DNA from: Sinorhizobium sojae CCBAU 05684
GTDB lineage: Bacteria; Pseudomonadota; Alphaproteobacteria; Rhizobiales; Rhizobiaceae
Length of the DNA stretch: 64,000 nucleotides
Direction of reading: 5' to 3'
Assembly (NCBI RefSeq): GCF_002288525.1
Contig: NZ_CP023067.1
Coordinates: 3,477,001 to 3,541,000, forward strand
Positions within the stretch are counted from its first letter, which is position 1. Each line of letters begins with the position of its first letter. A program made the position numbers and the translations under genes. This document shows, piece by piece, positions 18,021 to 26,190 of the stretch. The notes under the pieces were generated by a model, which was given only the letters and a program-made list of their open reading frames with translations, did not search any database and was not told where the DNA came from.

Positions 18021-18273
18021 CCGTCCTCCTTTGATGCCCGGCGCGCGGCGAAAGACTATTTCGCGAGTTCTGGGCATCCGGCATCTGCATCAAGAGATAG
18101 GCTGGCCGCCGGATGAGCGCAATGGCCGACTGGCGCACACGCATGTCACCTGCTGTCAATAATCTGTCAGAAACCAGTTGATCCCGTCCGCATCATCGGT
18201 ATATATCGCGCCCGTCCGCCGGTATTCGCCGGCGCACCCAGCCAGCCGGACTGACCACCGGCTGCAGACGGAT

Positions 18274-18363
18274 GGACAGGTGGCCGAGTGGTTGAAGGCG
18301 CACGCCTGGAACGCGTGTATACGTGAAAGCGTATCGAGGGTTCGAATCCCTCTCTGTCCGCCA
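18274..18363 (+). tRNA. tRNA-Ser (anticodon GGA)
   Basis: The sequence folds as a 90-base class II tRNA. The acceptor arms are GGACAGG and TCTGTCC, the anticodon loop is CTGGAAC flanked by ACGC/GCGT, there is a long variable arm, and GGTTCGAATCC forms the T arm. The discriminator is G, followed by an encoded CCA. The GGA anticodon reads UCC/UCU serine codons. No integrase or att repeat was seen next to it. Confidence 0.95.
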
Positions 18364-18446
18364 TCCTGATTCGAGCTTCGCAGGATTGCTATAATCTCTC
18401 CAACGAAGCGGGATGCCTCAGAACCTTTAGCGAAAGAATCAGGACC

Positions 18447-19151
18447 TCAACTCTCTGGGTCGACCGGGTCGAGAATGTCCGCCGCGTCGTATTTCGGCGA
18501 TCCCACCTTCCGGTCGATCGGCCACATGGTCATCAGGTCCGCCGGGAACGGTTTCATCAGATCCGAGGGATCCGGCTCCGGCGAGAGCCAGCGCTCGTAG
18601 TCGGCTCGGTGCAGGACCACCGGCATTCGGCCGTGGATCGTCGCCATCATTTCGTTTGGCGGGCAGGTGATGATGCAGAAGGTGCGGATATCCTCGTCGG
18701 TCTTCGGATCGCGCCAGCTGTTCCACAGGCCGGCAAGCGCAAAGGGTTCGCCGGACTTCATGGCGACCGCATAGGGCTGCTTGTTCTTCCCGGTGCCGTA
18801 AATGTCCTTCCATTCGAAGAAGCCGTCGATCGGGATGAGGCAGCGGCGGCTGCGATAGGGGTGCTTGAAGAGGCCGTTGGTCGCGATGCCCTCGCAGCGC
18901 GCATTGACCGGCGGCCGGCCGGTCGCCTTCATCCAGCGCGACATCAGCCCCCAGCGCGCGCTGACGAAGGTCGGACCGAACACATCCGGGTCGCGCACCA
19001 CGTCGGTGATGATGATCGGATAGGTGAGCGACGGCGCGCCGTTGTAGCGCGGAAGCTGGTTCGCCATTCCCTCGACGGCCTGCCGCTCGGCGAAGGAGAA
19101 TTCGCGCAGCAATCCTTCGAGCGTGCTCTTGATATAGACGCGTCCGCACAT
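18447..19151 (-). CDS. SOS response-associated (SRAP/HMCES/YedK) protein
   Basis: The 234-residue SRAP protein covalently captures abasic sites in single-stranded DNA. It begins MCGRVY, so Cys2 becomes the N-terminal catalytic residue after Met removal. NARCEG, the Glu-bearing FFEWKD and IHGRMPVVL with the conserved His are all present, so the protein should be active. No LexA box was identified upstream. It is transcribed alone, downstream (in its own direction) of a repeat element. Confidence 0.92.
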   Translation of the reverse strand: MCGRVYIKSTLEGLLREFSFAERQAVEGMANQLPRYNGAPSLTYPIIITDVVRDPDVFGPTFVSARWGLMSRWMKATGRPPVNARCEGIATNGLFKHPYRSRRCLIPIDGFFEWKDIYGTGKNKQPYAVAMKSGEPFALAGLWNSWRDPKTDEDIRTFCIITCPPNEMMATIHGRMPVVLHRADYERWLSPEPDPSDLMKPFPADLMTMWPIDRKVGSPKYDAADILDPVDPES

Positions 19152-19165
19152 CGGCCGTCCTCCCT

Positions 19166-19272
19166 CTAGCGCATCGGCCCGAATATCGGACCGGATTTTC
19201 GGAAAGCGCGATCCGCAGATCCAAAGAGTTACAGTGACCTTTGCGCGTCTGAAAAGACGCGCGGCGCTGTAA
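19166..19272. repeat. Composite rhizobial palindromic repeat
   Basis: A mosaic of two modules. The left part (from CTAGCGCATCGG) has an imperfect hairpin around CCGAATATCGGACCGG. The right part (19229-19272) pairs TTACAG with CTGTAA and GCGCGTC with GACGCGC around TGAAAA. The right module recurs, in varied form, near 38813, 48227 and 53234. It fills much of the gap between the SRAP and BON genes. Confidence 0.7.
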
Positions 19273-19390
19273 GGGGTGAGGTACCGCGACGATGCGCGGC
19301 GTCAATAGAAGGTAGTTCCGGTCGAGACCGCATAGCCGGGGATGCGGCGGCCCGGCTCTCCGTCATGCGAACTCCGGTTCCGGCGCCTGC

Positions 19391-19666
19391 TTACTTCTCC
19401 GCCTCTTCCCCGCGCGCCGTCAGCTGATTGTCGACGCGTGCGACCCCGATCACCGAAGCTGCGGCTTCGCCGACGCAGGCGATGTCCGCTTCCGTCGCGA
19501 CCGTGCCGGAAAGCAAGACCCAGTTACCTATTGCGGTGATGGAAATGTCGCGCGTGTCGATCATGGTTGCATAGCGAAGGAAGCGTCCGACCTTCTCCGC
19601 AAGCGCGTCGCCGGTCAAATGCGGGTCGTCGTCTCCGCGTGAATAAACTGAACGCTCCGTTACCAT
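19391..19666 (-). CDS. BON domain protein
   Basis: This 91-residue protein consists mostly of one BON domain, ending in GNWVLLSGTVATEADIACVGEAAASVIGV..VDNQL. BON domains are thought to bind membranes or phospholipids. No signal peptide is apparent at the chosen ATG at 19666, so its location is unclear. A TTG 13 codons upstream would add a short hydrophobic, basic leader (KRWFLWGLG), but it lacks a good ribosome-binding site. The role is unknown. Confidence 0.75.
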   Translation of the reverse strand: MVTERSVYSRGDDDPHLTGDALAEKVGRFLRYATMIDTRDISITAIGNWVLLSGTVATEADIACVGEAAASVIGVARVDNQLTARGEEAEK

Positions 19667-19857
19667 ACCCAAACCCCATAAAAACCAACGTTTGCGCGCC
19701 CCCAATGTTCCGAGCCCGGGCGAGACGCTTGTTCTTCGCTCTTGCTCGCGCCGCTCGATCGGGGCTATTGCCGTGAAAACCTCGGCGCGATTTCCGGGCG
19801 CTGCGCTCCACCCGTCCCTCCGGATCCCTTCACATCCTCCTGGACCAAGGCCCGCCC

Positions 19858-20802
19858 ATGTCCGAAGTCTTTCTGAACGTGCTTCCGATCTTCATTCTGA
19901 TCCTGACCGGCTGGCTGGTGGTCCGGTTCGGCTATCTAAAACCGGCCGTCGGCGAGGCGCTCGGCGAATTCGTCTTCCGCGTCGCCGTACCGGTCCTGCT
20001 GTTCCGCACCATTGCCGAGGCGGATTTCCGGGAGGGTTCGCCCTGGCCGCTCTGGCTTGCCTATTTCTCCGGTGTCGCCGTCACCTGGACCCTGGGCCAT
20101 CTAGCCGCCACGTTCTGTTTCGGGCGCGACCAGCGCATGGGCGTGCTCGCCGGCGTATCCTCGGCCTTCGCCAACACGGTCTTCATAGGTCTACCGCTGG
20201 TCTCGCGCGTGGTGGGAGAGGAGGGCGTGGTGGCGCTTTCGATCCTGCTCTCGGTACACCTGCCGGTGATGATGATCGCCGGAACTGTGTTCATGGAACG
20301 CGCTGAGCGCAAGACGAGCGGCAAGCCGGGTCAAGGACTCGTCCGGCTGCTTGCGGGGGTCGCGCGCAATCTTGTCCGCAATCCGCTGGTGATCGGGCTT
20401 GCCCTCGGTGCGCTCTTTCACCTCCTCGGTCAGCCACTCGGAGGGCCGGCGAAAAGCGTCGTCGACCAGCTTGCCGCCGTAGCCGCACCCGCCGCGCTCA
20501 TCTCGATCGGCATGGCGCTCGACCGCTACGGTCTGGCCGGCAATACCGGGCTTGCCAGCGTCACCAGCGCGCTGAAGCTCGTGGTGCTGCCGGGCACCGT
20601 CTTTGCCGCCTGCCACCTTCTGGGCTTGAGCCCGAGCTGGACCGCCGCCCTTGTGCTGACCTCGTCCGTGCCGACCGGCGTCAACGCCTGGCTGATCGCC
20701 AACCATTTCAATGTCGGCCATGCGCTCGCCTCTTCGACGATCACGCTCACCACGGCGCTCGGCGTCGTCAGCGTTTCCGCCTGGGCCTATCTCTTAATGT
20801 GA
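19858..20802 (+). CDS. AEC family transporter (auxin efflux carrier-like)
   Basis: The 314-residue membrane protein has about ten hydrophobic spans, two halves of five, and family motifs such as LPIFILILTGWLVVRFGYL and, near the end, TSSVPTGVNAWLIA. Bacterial AEC carriers export or import organic anions such as malate; the substrate here is not clear. It is convergent with the NlpC/P60 gene 38 bases away and stands alone on its strand. Confidence 0.85.
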   Translation: MSEVFLNVLPIFILILTGWLVVRFGYLKPAVGEALGEFVFRVAVPVLLFRTIAEADFREGSPWPLWLAYFSGVAVTWTLGHLAATFCFGRDQRMGVLAGVSSAFANTVFIGLPLVSRVVGEEGVVALSILLSVHLPVMMIAGTVFMERAERKTSGKPGQGLVRLLAGVARNLVRNPLVIGLALGALFHLLGQPLGGPAKSVVDQLAAVAAPAALISIGMALDRYGLAGNTGLASVTSALKLVVLPGTVFAACHLLGLSPSWTAALVLTSSVPTGVNAWLIANHFNVGHALASSTITLTTALGVVSVSAWAYLLM

Positions 20803-20840
20803 TTTGCGCCCCTCACGGAACAGGCGGACGCGATATATTC

Positions 20841-21707
20841 TCAAGGCCGCCGATATCCCGTCGGCTGAGCGTAGAGCCAGCCGATCCGGCGGATGGCGTC
20901 GTCCAGCCCTTCTCGGGCGACGGTCATCGTGTGGCCGTTCGCATGCAGCAATGTCTGATCGTCTTCCATGATGGCGACATGGCCCTTCCAGAAGACGAGA
21001 TCGCCGCGAACGAGCTCTTCGCGCCCGATCGGCCTGCCGATCGCCTCCACCTGCATGTCGGTGTCGCGCGGAACCGGGCGACCCGTCATCAGCATGGAAA
21101 GCTGCACGAGGCCGGAGCAGTCGATGCCGAAGCCGGAACGGCCGCCCCAAAGATAGGGCGTTTCAAGCATGCGGGCGGCAACCGACACGTAATCTTCGGC
21201 GACGGGATGCCCCGCCGGGGCGCAATGATGGGCGACGACCGCCAGTCCGTCGTCGAGCAGGAAGTAGCGCGTGCCGCGCGTTTCCGTTTCCCCGACGACA
21301 GTGAGCCGGCTTCCCATCGAAAGGGCGAAGGCCTGAGGAAAGCGCAGGTCCGCGCCGCGATAGGCGAAGGTCCGCGGCACCCGGACGATGTGTGTGGGAG
21401 GCGGGGCCTCCTCCGTCAGCGCGCCGTGCGGCACATAGCCGACGTAACCGTCGAGCTCGGATTTGACCCAGGCCCATCCGCCGGCGACGTCGAGAACCCG
21501 CGCCGTCTCGCCACAGAGCAGCTCCGTATCCATGCCGCAGGCAAGGTCCGGCCTTGCCCTGAGCGGCGTCACCGGCACGGAAACCGTCGCCGGCTTGCCT
21601 TCGACGTAGCGCTTCGCGTCGATCAGGCCGCGCAGGCGCGCCTCGGCAAGGTCCTCGCGATAGGCATTAAGTCGGCGATCGAGGGTTCCGGGCATGGCTG
21701 GGCTCAC
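20841..21707 (-). CDS. NlpC/P60 family peptidase with SH3-like domains
   Basis: The 288-residue putative gamma-D-glutamyl endopeptidase has N-terminal SH3-like regions (about residues 40-150) and a C-terminal NlpC/P60 domain. The catalytic Cys is in FGIDCSGLVQ and the His in KGHVAIM. No signal peptide is visible, which is typical of the dipeptidyl-peptidase VI type that acts on cytosolic recycled muropeptides. The frame starts at GTG 21707, which overlaps the marR stop (GTGA); ATG four codons later is an alternative. Co-transcribed with the MarR gene. Confidence 0.87.
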   Translation of the reverse strand: MSPAMPGTLDRRLNAYREDLAEARLRGLIDAKRYVEGKPATVSVPVTPLRARPDLACGMDTELLCGETARVLDVAGGWAWVKSELDGYVGYVPHGALTEEAPPPTHIVRVPRTFAYRGADLRFPQAFALSMGSRLTVVGETETRGTRYFLLDDGLAVVAHHCAPAGHPVAEDYVSVAARMLETPYLWGGRSGFGIDCSGLVQLSMLMTGRPVPRDTDMQVEAIGRPIGREELVRGDLVFWKGHVAIMEDDQTLLHANGHTMTVAREGLDDAIRRIGWLYAQPTGYRRP

Positions 21708-22048
21708 AGTTTCCGTCCCTGATTGATGATCATATCGCCGAGTTTTTCAAGGTAGAGCGCGCCCTCGACGGTGCGTTTGATGATGACATTGCGCCGGTCG
21801 CGCTCGTCGCGCACGCGGTCGACGAGACCAAGCGCGCCCATAGTGTCGAGAGCCCGCGTGATTACGGGCTTCGTCACCCCGAGGGTCGCGGCAAGCCCCC
21901 GGACCGTGTGCGGCGGCGGAACCAGATAGATCTCAAGCAGGATCGCCATCTGGCGCAGCGTGAGATCGCGGCTGTCGATCCGCACCTGCTCGCGCGAGAC
22001 CGCGTGCCAGAGCCCCAGCGCTTGGGAGGGGGTCAGTTCGACGGGCAA
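21704..22048 (-). CDS. MarR-family winged-helix regulator
   Basis: This 114-residue protein has a winged helix spanning about residues 28-95 (LTLRQMAILLEIYL; GLAATLGVTKPVITRALDTM; RDRRNVIIKRT). It lacks the long dimerisation helices of classical MarR proteins, so it is a short form. Its stop overlaps the start of the NlpC/P60 gene by four bases, so the two are coupled. The target is unknown; autoregulation of this pair is a reasonable guess. Confidence 0.8.
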   Translation of the reverse strand: MPVELTPSQALGLWHAVSREQVRIDSRDLTLRQMAILLEIYLVPPPHTVRGLAATLGVTKPVITRALDTMGALGLVDRVRDERDRRNVIIKRTVEGALYLEKLGDMIINQGRKL

Positions 22049-22173
22049 GGGAAACTCCTGCGTAAACCTCTTATCGGCACCCTAGCCGCCCGATCGTTAC
22101 GCAAGCGTTTCTTTCCCGATACGAATCTGGTCGGGCTACTCTCAGCTGGATGAGAGCGAGCGCCCTTCGCCCC

Positions 22174-23061
22174 TCACTGCGGCGGCAAGCCGGCCTTGCT
22201 CCTGGCGACGACGCGCTCGCGCCAAACGGTGAAGATCCCGGCGGCGACGACCATAGCCGAGCCGGCGATCATGTTCGCGGTCAGCGTCTCGCCGAAGATC
22301 GTGACGCCCATGATCGAGGCGAAGACGAGCTGCAGATAGGTAAGCGGCTGGACCGCGACGGCGTCCAGCATGTCATAGGCGCGAATGAGGAAATAGTGGC
22401 TGACACTGCCGGTGATGCAAAGCAACAGCATCCAGCCCCAGTCCAAGGGTGCGAGATTCGTCCAGAAGAATGGGCCGACCAGACTGATCGAAGCAGCGCC
22501 GACGGCGCCCGTATAGAAGAAGCTGGTCATCGCCGAGTCGTCGCGGCTGACGAGCCGTGTCGCGATCACGTAGATCGCGAACATCAGCGCCCCCGACAGC
22601 GGCAGCAGAAACTCCAGATCGAACGCGTCCTCGCCGGGCTTCAGGATCAGAAGCACGCCGAGGAGTCCGGCTCCGATCGCGGTCCAGCGCCGCCAACCGA
22701 CGCGCTCGCCGAGCAGGGGCATGGACAGGAGCGCGACGAAGATCGGGGTGGCTGCCAGGATCGCCTGCGACAGCGCAAGCCCGACGACGGTGAAGGAGGT
22801 GATGATTATGACGATCTGCGCCGGCAGGAGCATTCCGCGCAGCAATTGTAATGCCGGCCTCTTCGTCACCGCCGTAACGGCAAGCCCGCCCGGCGCACGC
22901 GACGCCAAGTAGGCCGCGAAGGCGGCAAAGGCCCAATAGCGGATCATCGCCACGAAAACCGGGGGGTAGATGGCGCCGAGATGCTTGGAGATGCCGTCCT
23001 GAACCGAGAAGATGATGATTGCAGAAAGCGCGAAGACGTAGCCGTTTGCCTTGGATTTCAT
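22174..23061 (-). CDS. DMT superfamily (EamA) transporter
   Basis: The 295-residue membrane protein has about ten spans in two EamA repeats, with a short C-terminal cytoplasmic tail (RERVVARSKAGLPPQ). EamA exporters move amino acids, metabolites or drugs; the substrate is unknown. I chose the ATG at 23061 (MKSKANGYVFALS) because the first span begins right after it. The sRNA gene upstream ends in a strong terminator 56 bases before this start, so the transporter probably uses its own promoter or read-through. Confidence 0.85.
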   Translation of the reverse strand: MKSKANGYVFALSAIIIFSVQDGISKHLGAIYPPVFVAMIRYWAFAAFAAYLASRAPGGLAVTAVTKRPALQLLRGMLLPAQIVIIITSFTVVGLALSQAILAATPIFVALLSMPLLGERVGWRRWTAIGAGLLGVLLILKPGEDAFDLEFLLPLSGALMFAIYVIATRLVSRDDSAMTSFFYTGAVGAASISLVGPFFWTNLAPLDWGWMLLLCITGSVSHYFLIRAYDMLDAVAVQPLTYLQLVFASIMGVTIFGETLTANMIAGSAMVVAAGIFTVWRERVVARSKAGLPPQ

Positions 23062-23116
23062 GCCGTTGCCGATATACGCATGTCGCGGCCGTGGCCAGCG
23101 CCTGGGGCCCAAGTGA

Positions 23117-23160
23117 CATAAAAAGACCCCGAGCCGGGAGGAGGTGGCGTCGGGGTCTTT
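23117..23160 (-). terminator. Intrinsic terminator of the anti-SD small RNA
   Basis: AAAGACCCCGA pairs perfectly with TCGGGGTCTTT (11 bp) and is followed on the minus strand by TTAT, giving a five-T run. The 17-base loop holds CCTCCTCCC. It is both the terminator and the third hairpin of the sRNA. Confidence 0.9.
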
Positions 23161-23237
23161 AAACTAGGCCGGCTCTTGGGAGGAGGAGTGAACCGACCGG
23201 CACCGAGCGCCGCGGGAGGAGGAGCAGCGCTTCGATG
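23119..23237 (-). ncRNA. Alpha-r14-like trans-acting sRNA with three anti-SD loops
   Basis: On the minus strand a possible -10 (TATATT, 23249-23244) predicts a start near 23237 and an RNA of about 119 bases. Three hairpins follow. Stem 1 (AGCGCTGC/GCGGCGCT) has loop TCCTCCTCCC. Stem 2 (GGTCGGTT/AGCCGGCC) has a 16-base loop with CTCCTCCTCCC. Stem 3, the terminator, has CCTCCTCCC. Repeated CUCCUCCC loops on about 115-125 bases define the rhizobial alpha-r14 family, whose members bind Shine-Dalgarno regions of transporter mRNAs. The 5' end is an estimate. Confidence 0.82.
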
Positions 23238-23725
23238 AGGAGGAATATAAATCATTCCGCCTGACTTAACAGTGCCAATGTTGCATCGCAGCATTGCACG
23301 GGGCGCACATCGGCAACGCGCTATCAACGCCGGCAAGCGCGGCTGGTTCCCGATTCGATTCGTTTCTGCCGGCGGCGTGTGGCGGATCGCGTTGCAGCGG
23401 AAGGTTCGGAGAACGCGCAACGCCTTGAACCTGCGGCGCTTTTCCCCGGTCCGGTTCTTAACTTCCCCTTAAATTGCCGCATTTAGAGTTCAACGGATCG
23501 GCGCGGGCCGAGCCTGCTGCATGTCTCATTGGATGTAGGACAGGCAGCACTGCAGGCGCGGCGCCCGCGCGCAACCGGCAATCGCCTGGGATAATGGTGA
23601 GCCGGCCCGGCGGTCGGAGAGGGATGAAGAATAGCGGGATTTTCCGCCCATATCCGGCTCCAACCTATCAGAAGCGATCGCGTTTGATTGACCGTCATCG
23701 TGATCCAGGGACATATCCTTCCGGC
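23238..23725. other. Non-coding stretch upstream of the PBP gene
   Basis: Apart from the sRNA promoter at its left edge, I see no gene here. The PBP reading frame is open back to 23474, but that part lacks family similarity and its composition does not look coding. Any PBP promoter lies here; no convincing -35/-10 pair stood out. Confidence 0.5.
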
Positions 23726-25939
23726 ATGGCAAGCAGAAAGTCAGGACAGCGGATCGAACCTTCCTTCGGTGACGACGAGGACGGCGGCCTGCGCGTCGAC
23801 GCAAGCGACCGCGTGAGCGGCGGTGGCCGGATAGCGAAGCGCCCCGGCGCGGCGTCGAAGAAGCGGCGCGAGGCCCGCGGCGGGCGCCGCCGGGGCGGCT
23901 CCGGCGGGGGCTTCTTCGGCCTTGTGCGCCGACTCTTCTACTGGTGCATCGTGCTCGGCATCTGGGGTGCGATCGGCGTCGGCGGGCTCGTCCTCTATTA
24001 TGGGGCGCGCATGCCGAGCGCTACGACCTGGACGATCCCGGACCGGCCGCCGAACGTCAAGATCCTCGCGGTCAATGGCGACAACATCGCCAATCGCGGC
24101 GCGACCGGCGGCGAGGCGCTCGCGCTCGAGGAGATGTCGCCCTACATCCCGCAGGCGGTGATCGCCATCGAGGATCGGCGCTTCTACTGGCATTTCGGCG
24201 TCGACCCGCTGGGGCTCGCGCGCGCCATGCTGACGAATCTGACGAGTGGCCGCATGGTCCAGGGCGGCTCGACGCTGACCCAGCAGCTGGCCAAGAACCT
24301 GTTCCTTTCGCCCGAGCGTACGCTCGAACGCAAGGTGCAGGAGGTGCTGCTCGCGCTCTGGCTCGAGCATAAATACACGAAGGACCAGATCCTGACGATG
24401 TATCTCAACCGCGTCTTCTTCGGCTCCAACGCCTATGGCGTCGAGGCGGCGGCGCGGCGCTATTTCAACAAGTCGGCGCGCGACGTCAATCTCGGCGAGG
24501 CGGCCGTGCTCGCCGGCCTCCTGAAGGCGCCGTCACGATTGTCGCCGGCGCGCAACCCTAAAGCCGCGGAAGCGCGCGCGCAGCTGGTGCTCGGCGCCAT
24601 GCGCGAGGAAGGCTACATCACGGATGCCGAGATCAAGACGGCGATGTCGCAAACGCCGCCGCGGGCGAAGAGCTTCTGGTCGGGGGCCGAATATTACGTC
24701 GCCGACATGGTGATGGATCAGCTTCCCGGCATGATCGGCGAGATAAGGCAGGATCTGATCGTCGACACGACAATCGACCTGACGCTCGAAAAAAAGGCCG
24801 AGGAGGTCATCGCCGCTACGCTCGAAGAGGAGGGCGGCAAGCTCAACGTCTCGCAGGCAGCCCTCGTCTCGATCGACGGCACCGGTGCCATCCGGGCGTT
24901 CGTCGGCGGCAGGGACTATGCAGAAAGCCAGTTCGATCGTGCCTCGAAGGCGAAGCGCCAACCGGGCTCCGCCTTCAAGCCTTTCGTCTATGCGGCCGCG
25001 CTCGAGATCGGTCGCACGCCGATCTCCGTTCGCAACGACGCGCCGGTCCGGATCGGCAACTGGACGCCAGAGAATTACGACCTGAAATATCGTGGCGAGG
25101 TGACGCTCGCCGATGCGCTGGCCAACTCGTTGAATACGATCGCCGCCCAGCTCGTTATGGAGGTCGGCCCCCAGAACGTGGTGAAGCTTGCGCATCGCCT
25201 CGGGATCGATTCCGAGATGCAGGCGAACGCCTCGATCGCACTCGGCACCTCGGAGGTCAGCCTCGTCGAGCTCACTTCGGCCTATGCGCCGTTCATGAAC
25301 GGCGGCTTCAAGGCGACGCCGCATGTCATCCGCCGCATTTCCACCGCCGACGGAACGGTGCTTTATGAAAACACATACGACAATCCGCCGCGCGTGCTCG
25401 ATCCGGCCATCGTCAGCGAGATGAACCAGATGATGGTGCGTGTGCTGACGAACGGCACCGGCAAGAGGGCGCTCCTGCCGGACTGGGAGGCGGCGGGCAA
25501 GACCGGCACGACGCAATCCTTCCGCGATGCGTTGTTCGTCGGCTACACCTCCAACCTGACGACAGGTGTGTGGTTCGGCAATGACGACGGCAAGTCGATG
25601 AAGAAGGTGACCGGCGGCGGCTTGCCGGCCAAGGCCTGGCACGATTTCATGGTCGCCGCCCATGAGGGCCTGTCGCCTTCGCCGCTTTTCGGCACGGCCG
25701 GCGTGCAGCCGGTTTTCGACCAGGGCGGCGCTGTTGCCGGCGCGCTTCCGGATGGCTTTGCCGGTGGCGACGCTGAGGCTTTCCCGGAGCCTCCGCCCGT
25801 CGATGGCGCGCTCGCGGTCGATCAGACGCGCCCGGCGGGAGAGCTGGGCGGCAGCGGCCCGGTGCCGCCGGCCGGCGTCGGCGAGGCGACCGGCACGACC
25901 CGCCGCACGACCCTCTTCGAGCTTTTGACCGGCGGCTGA
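23726..25939 (+). CDS. Class A penicillin-binding protein (PBP1A-like)
   Basis: This bifunctional peptidoglycan synthase has 737 residues from ATG 23726. A cytoplasmic, Gly/Arg-rich tail of about 65 residues precedes one membrane span (about 66-90). The glycosyltransferase domain has EDRRFYWHFGVDP with the catalytic Glu and QGGSTLTQQLAKNLF. The transpeptidase has SAFK (nucleophile Ser), SLN and KTGTT. The C-terminus (about 70 residues) is Pro/Ala/Gly-rich. An earlier ATG or GTG in the open frame is possible but unsupported. It precedes dnaK on the same strand by 251 bases. Confidence 0.92.
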   Translation: MASRKSGQRIEPSFGDDEDGGLRVDASDRVSGGGRIAKRPGAASKKRREARGGRRRGGSGGGFFGLVRRLFYWCIVLGIWGAIGVGGLVLYYGARMPSATTWTIPDRPPNVKILAVNGDNIANRGATGGEALALEEMSPYIPQAVIAIEDRRFYWHFGVDPLGLARAMLTNLTSGRMVQGGSTLTQQLAKNLFLSPERTLERKVQEVLLALWLEHKYTKDQILTMYLNRVFFGSNAYGVEAAARRYFNKSARDVNLGEAAVLAGLLKAPSRLSPARNPKAAEARAQLVLGAMREEGYITDAEIKTAMSQTPPRAKSFWSGAEYYVADMVMDQLPGMIGEIRQDLIVDTTIDLTLEKKAEEVIAATLEEEGGKLNVSQAALVSIDGTGAIRAFVGGRDYAESQFDRASKAKRQPGSAFKPFVYAAALEIGRTPISVRNDAPVRIGNWTPENYDLKYRGEVTLADALANSLNTIAAQLVMEVGPQNVVKLAHRLGIDSEMQANASIALGTSEVSLVELTSAYAPFMNGGFKATPHVIRRISTADGTVLYENTYDNPPRVLDPAIVSEMNQMMVRVLTNGTGKRALLPDWEAAGKTGTTQSFRDALFVGYTSNLTTGVWFGNDDGKSMKKVTGGGLPAKAWHDFMVAAHEGLSPSPLFGTAGVQPVFDQGGAVAGALPDGFAGGDAEAFPEPPPVDGALAVDQTRPAGELGGSGPVPPAGVGEATGTTRRTTLFELLTGG

Positions 25940-26049
25940 CGGAAAGGGCGCCCTGCCGTTCGGTGCGGGCGGCGAATCCCTTTGGCATTTGGGCTTTGGA
26001 GATGTGTAAAAAGCGGCTTGTTTTTGCCGCTGCTCACGCCGCAGAATGC

Positions 26050-26078
26050 CTTGCAGTCCGATACGCCGGTCCTTATAT
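26050..26078 (+). promoter_or_regulatory. Possible heat-shock (RpoH-type) promoter of dnaK
   Basis: CTTGCA (26050-26055) and CTTATAT (26072-26078) are 16 bases apart. The CTTG box and the C-rich lead into TATAT resemble alphaproteobacterial RpoH promoters, though a housekeeping sigma could also use it. The predicted leader before the dnaK ATG is about 105 bases and could fold. No CIRCE element was seen. Confidence 0.45.
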
Positions 26079-26190
26079 ACGCCGCATCGACGCAGCCCGG
26101 CTGCGCCAAATTGCAAAGACCATCCCGTTAGGGGCTGTCCTATGAATGCCTGACCGGGGTTCCGACAGTCCGCTGCAAGGAGAGAACGAC

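Noticed and set aside
18274..18363. tRNA-Ser as an integration site of a genomic island
   Set aside because: No integrase, no repeat of the tRNA 3' end and no change in gene type were seen on either side.
24533..26116. Open frame of about 527 codons antisense to the PBP gene
   Set aside because: Arg- and Ala-rich shadow of a well-supported class A PBP; no domain features.
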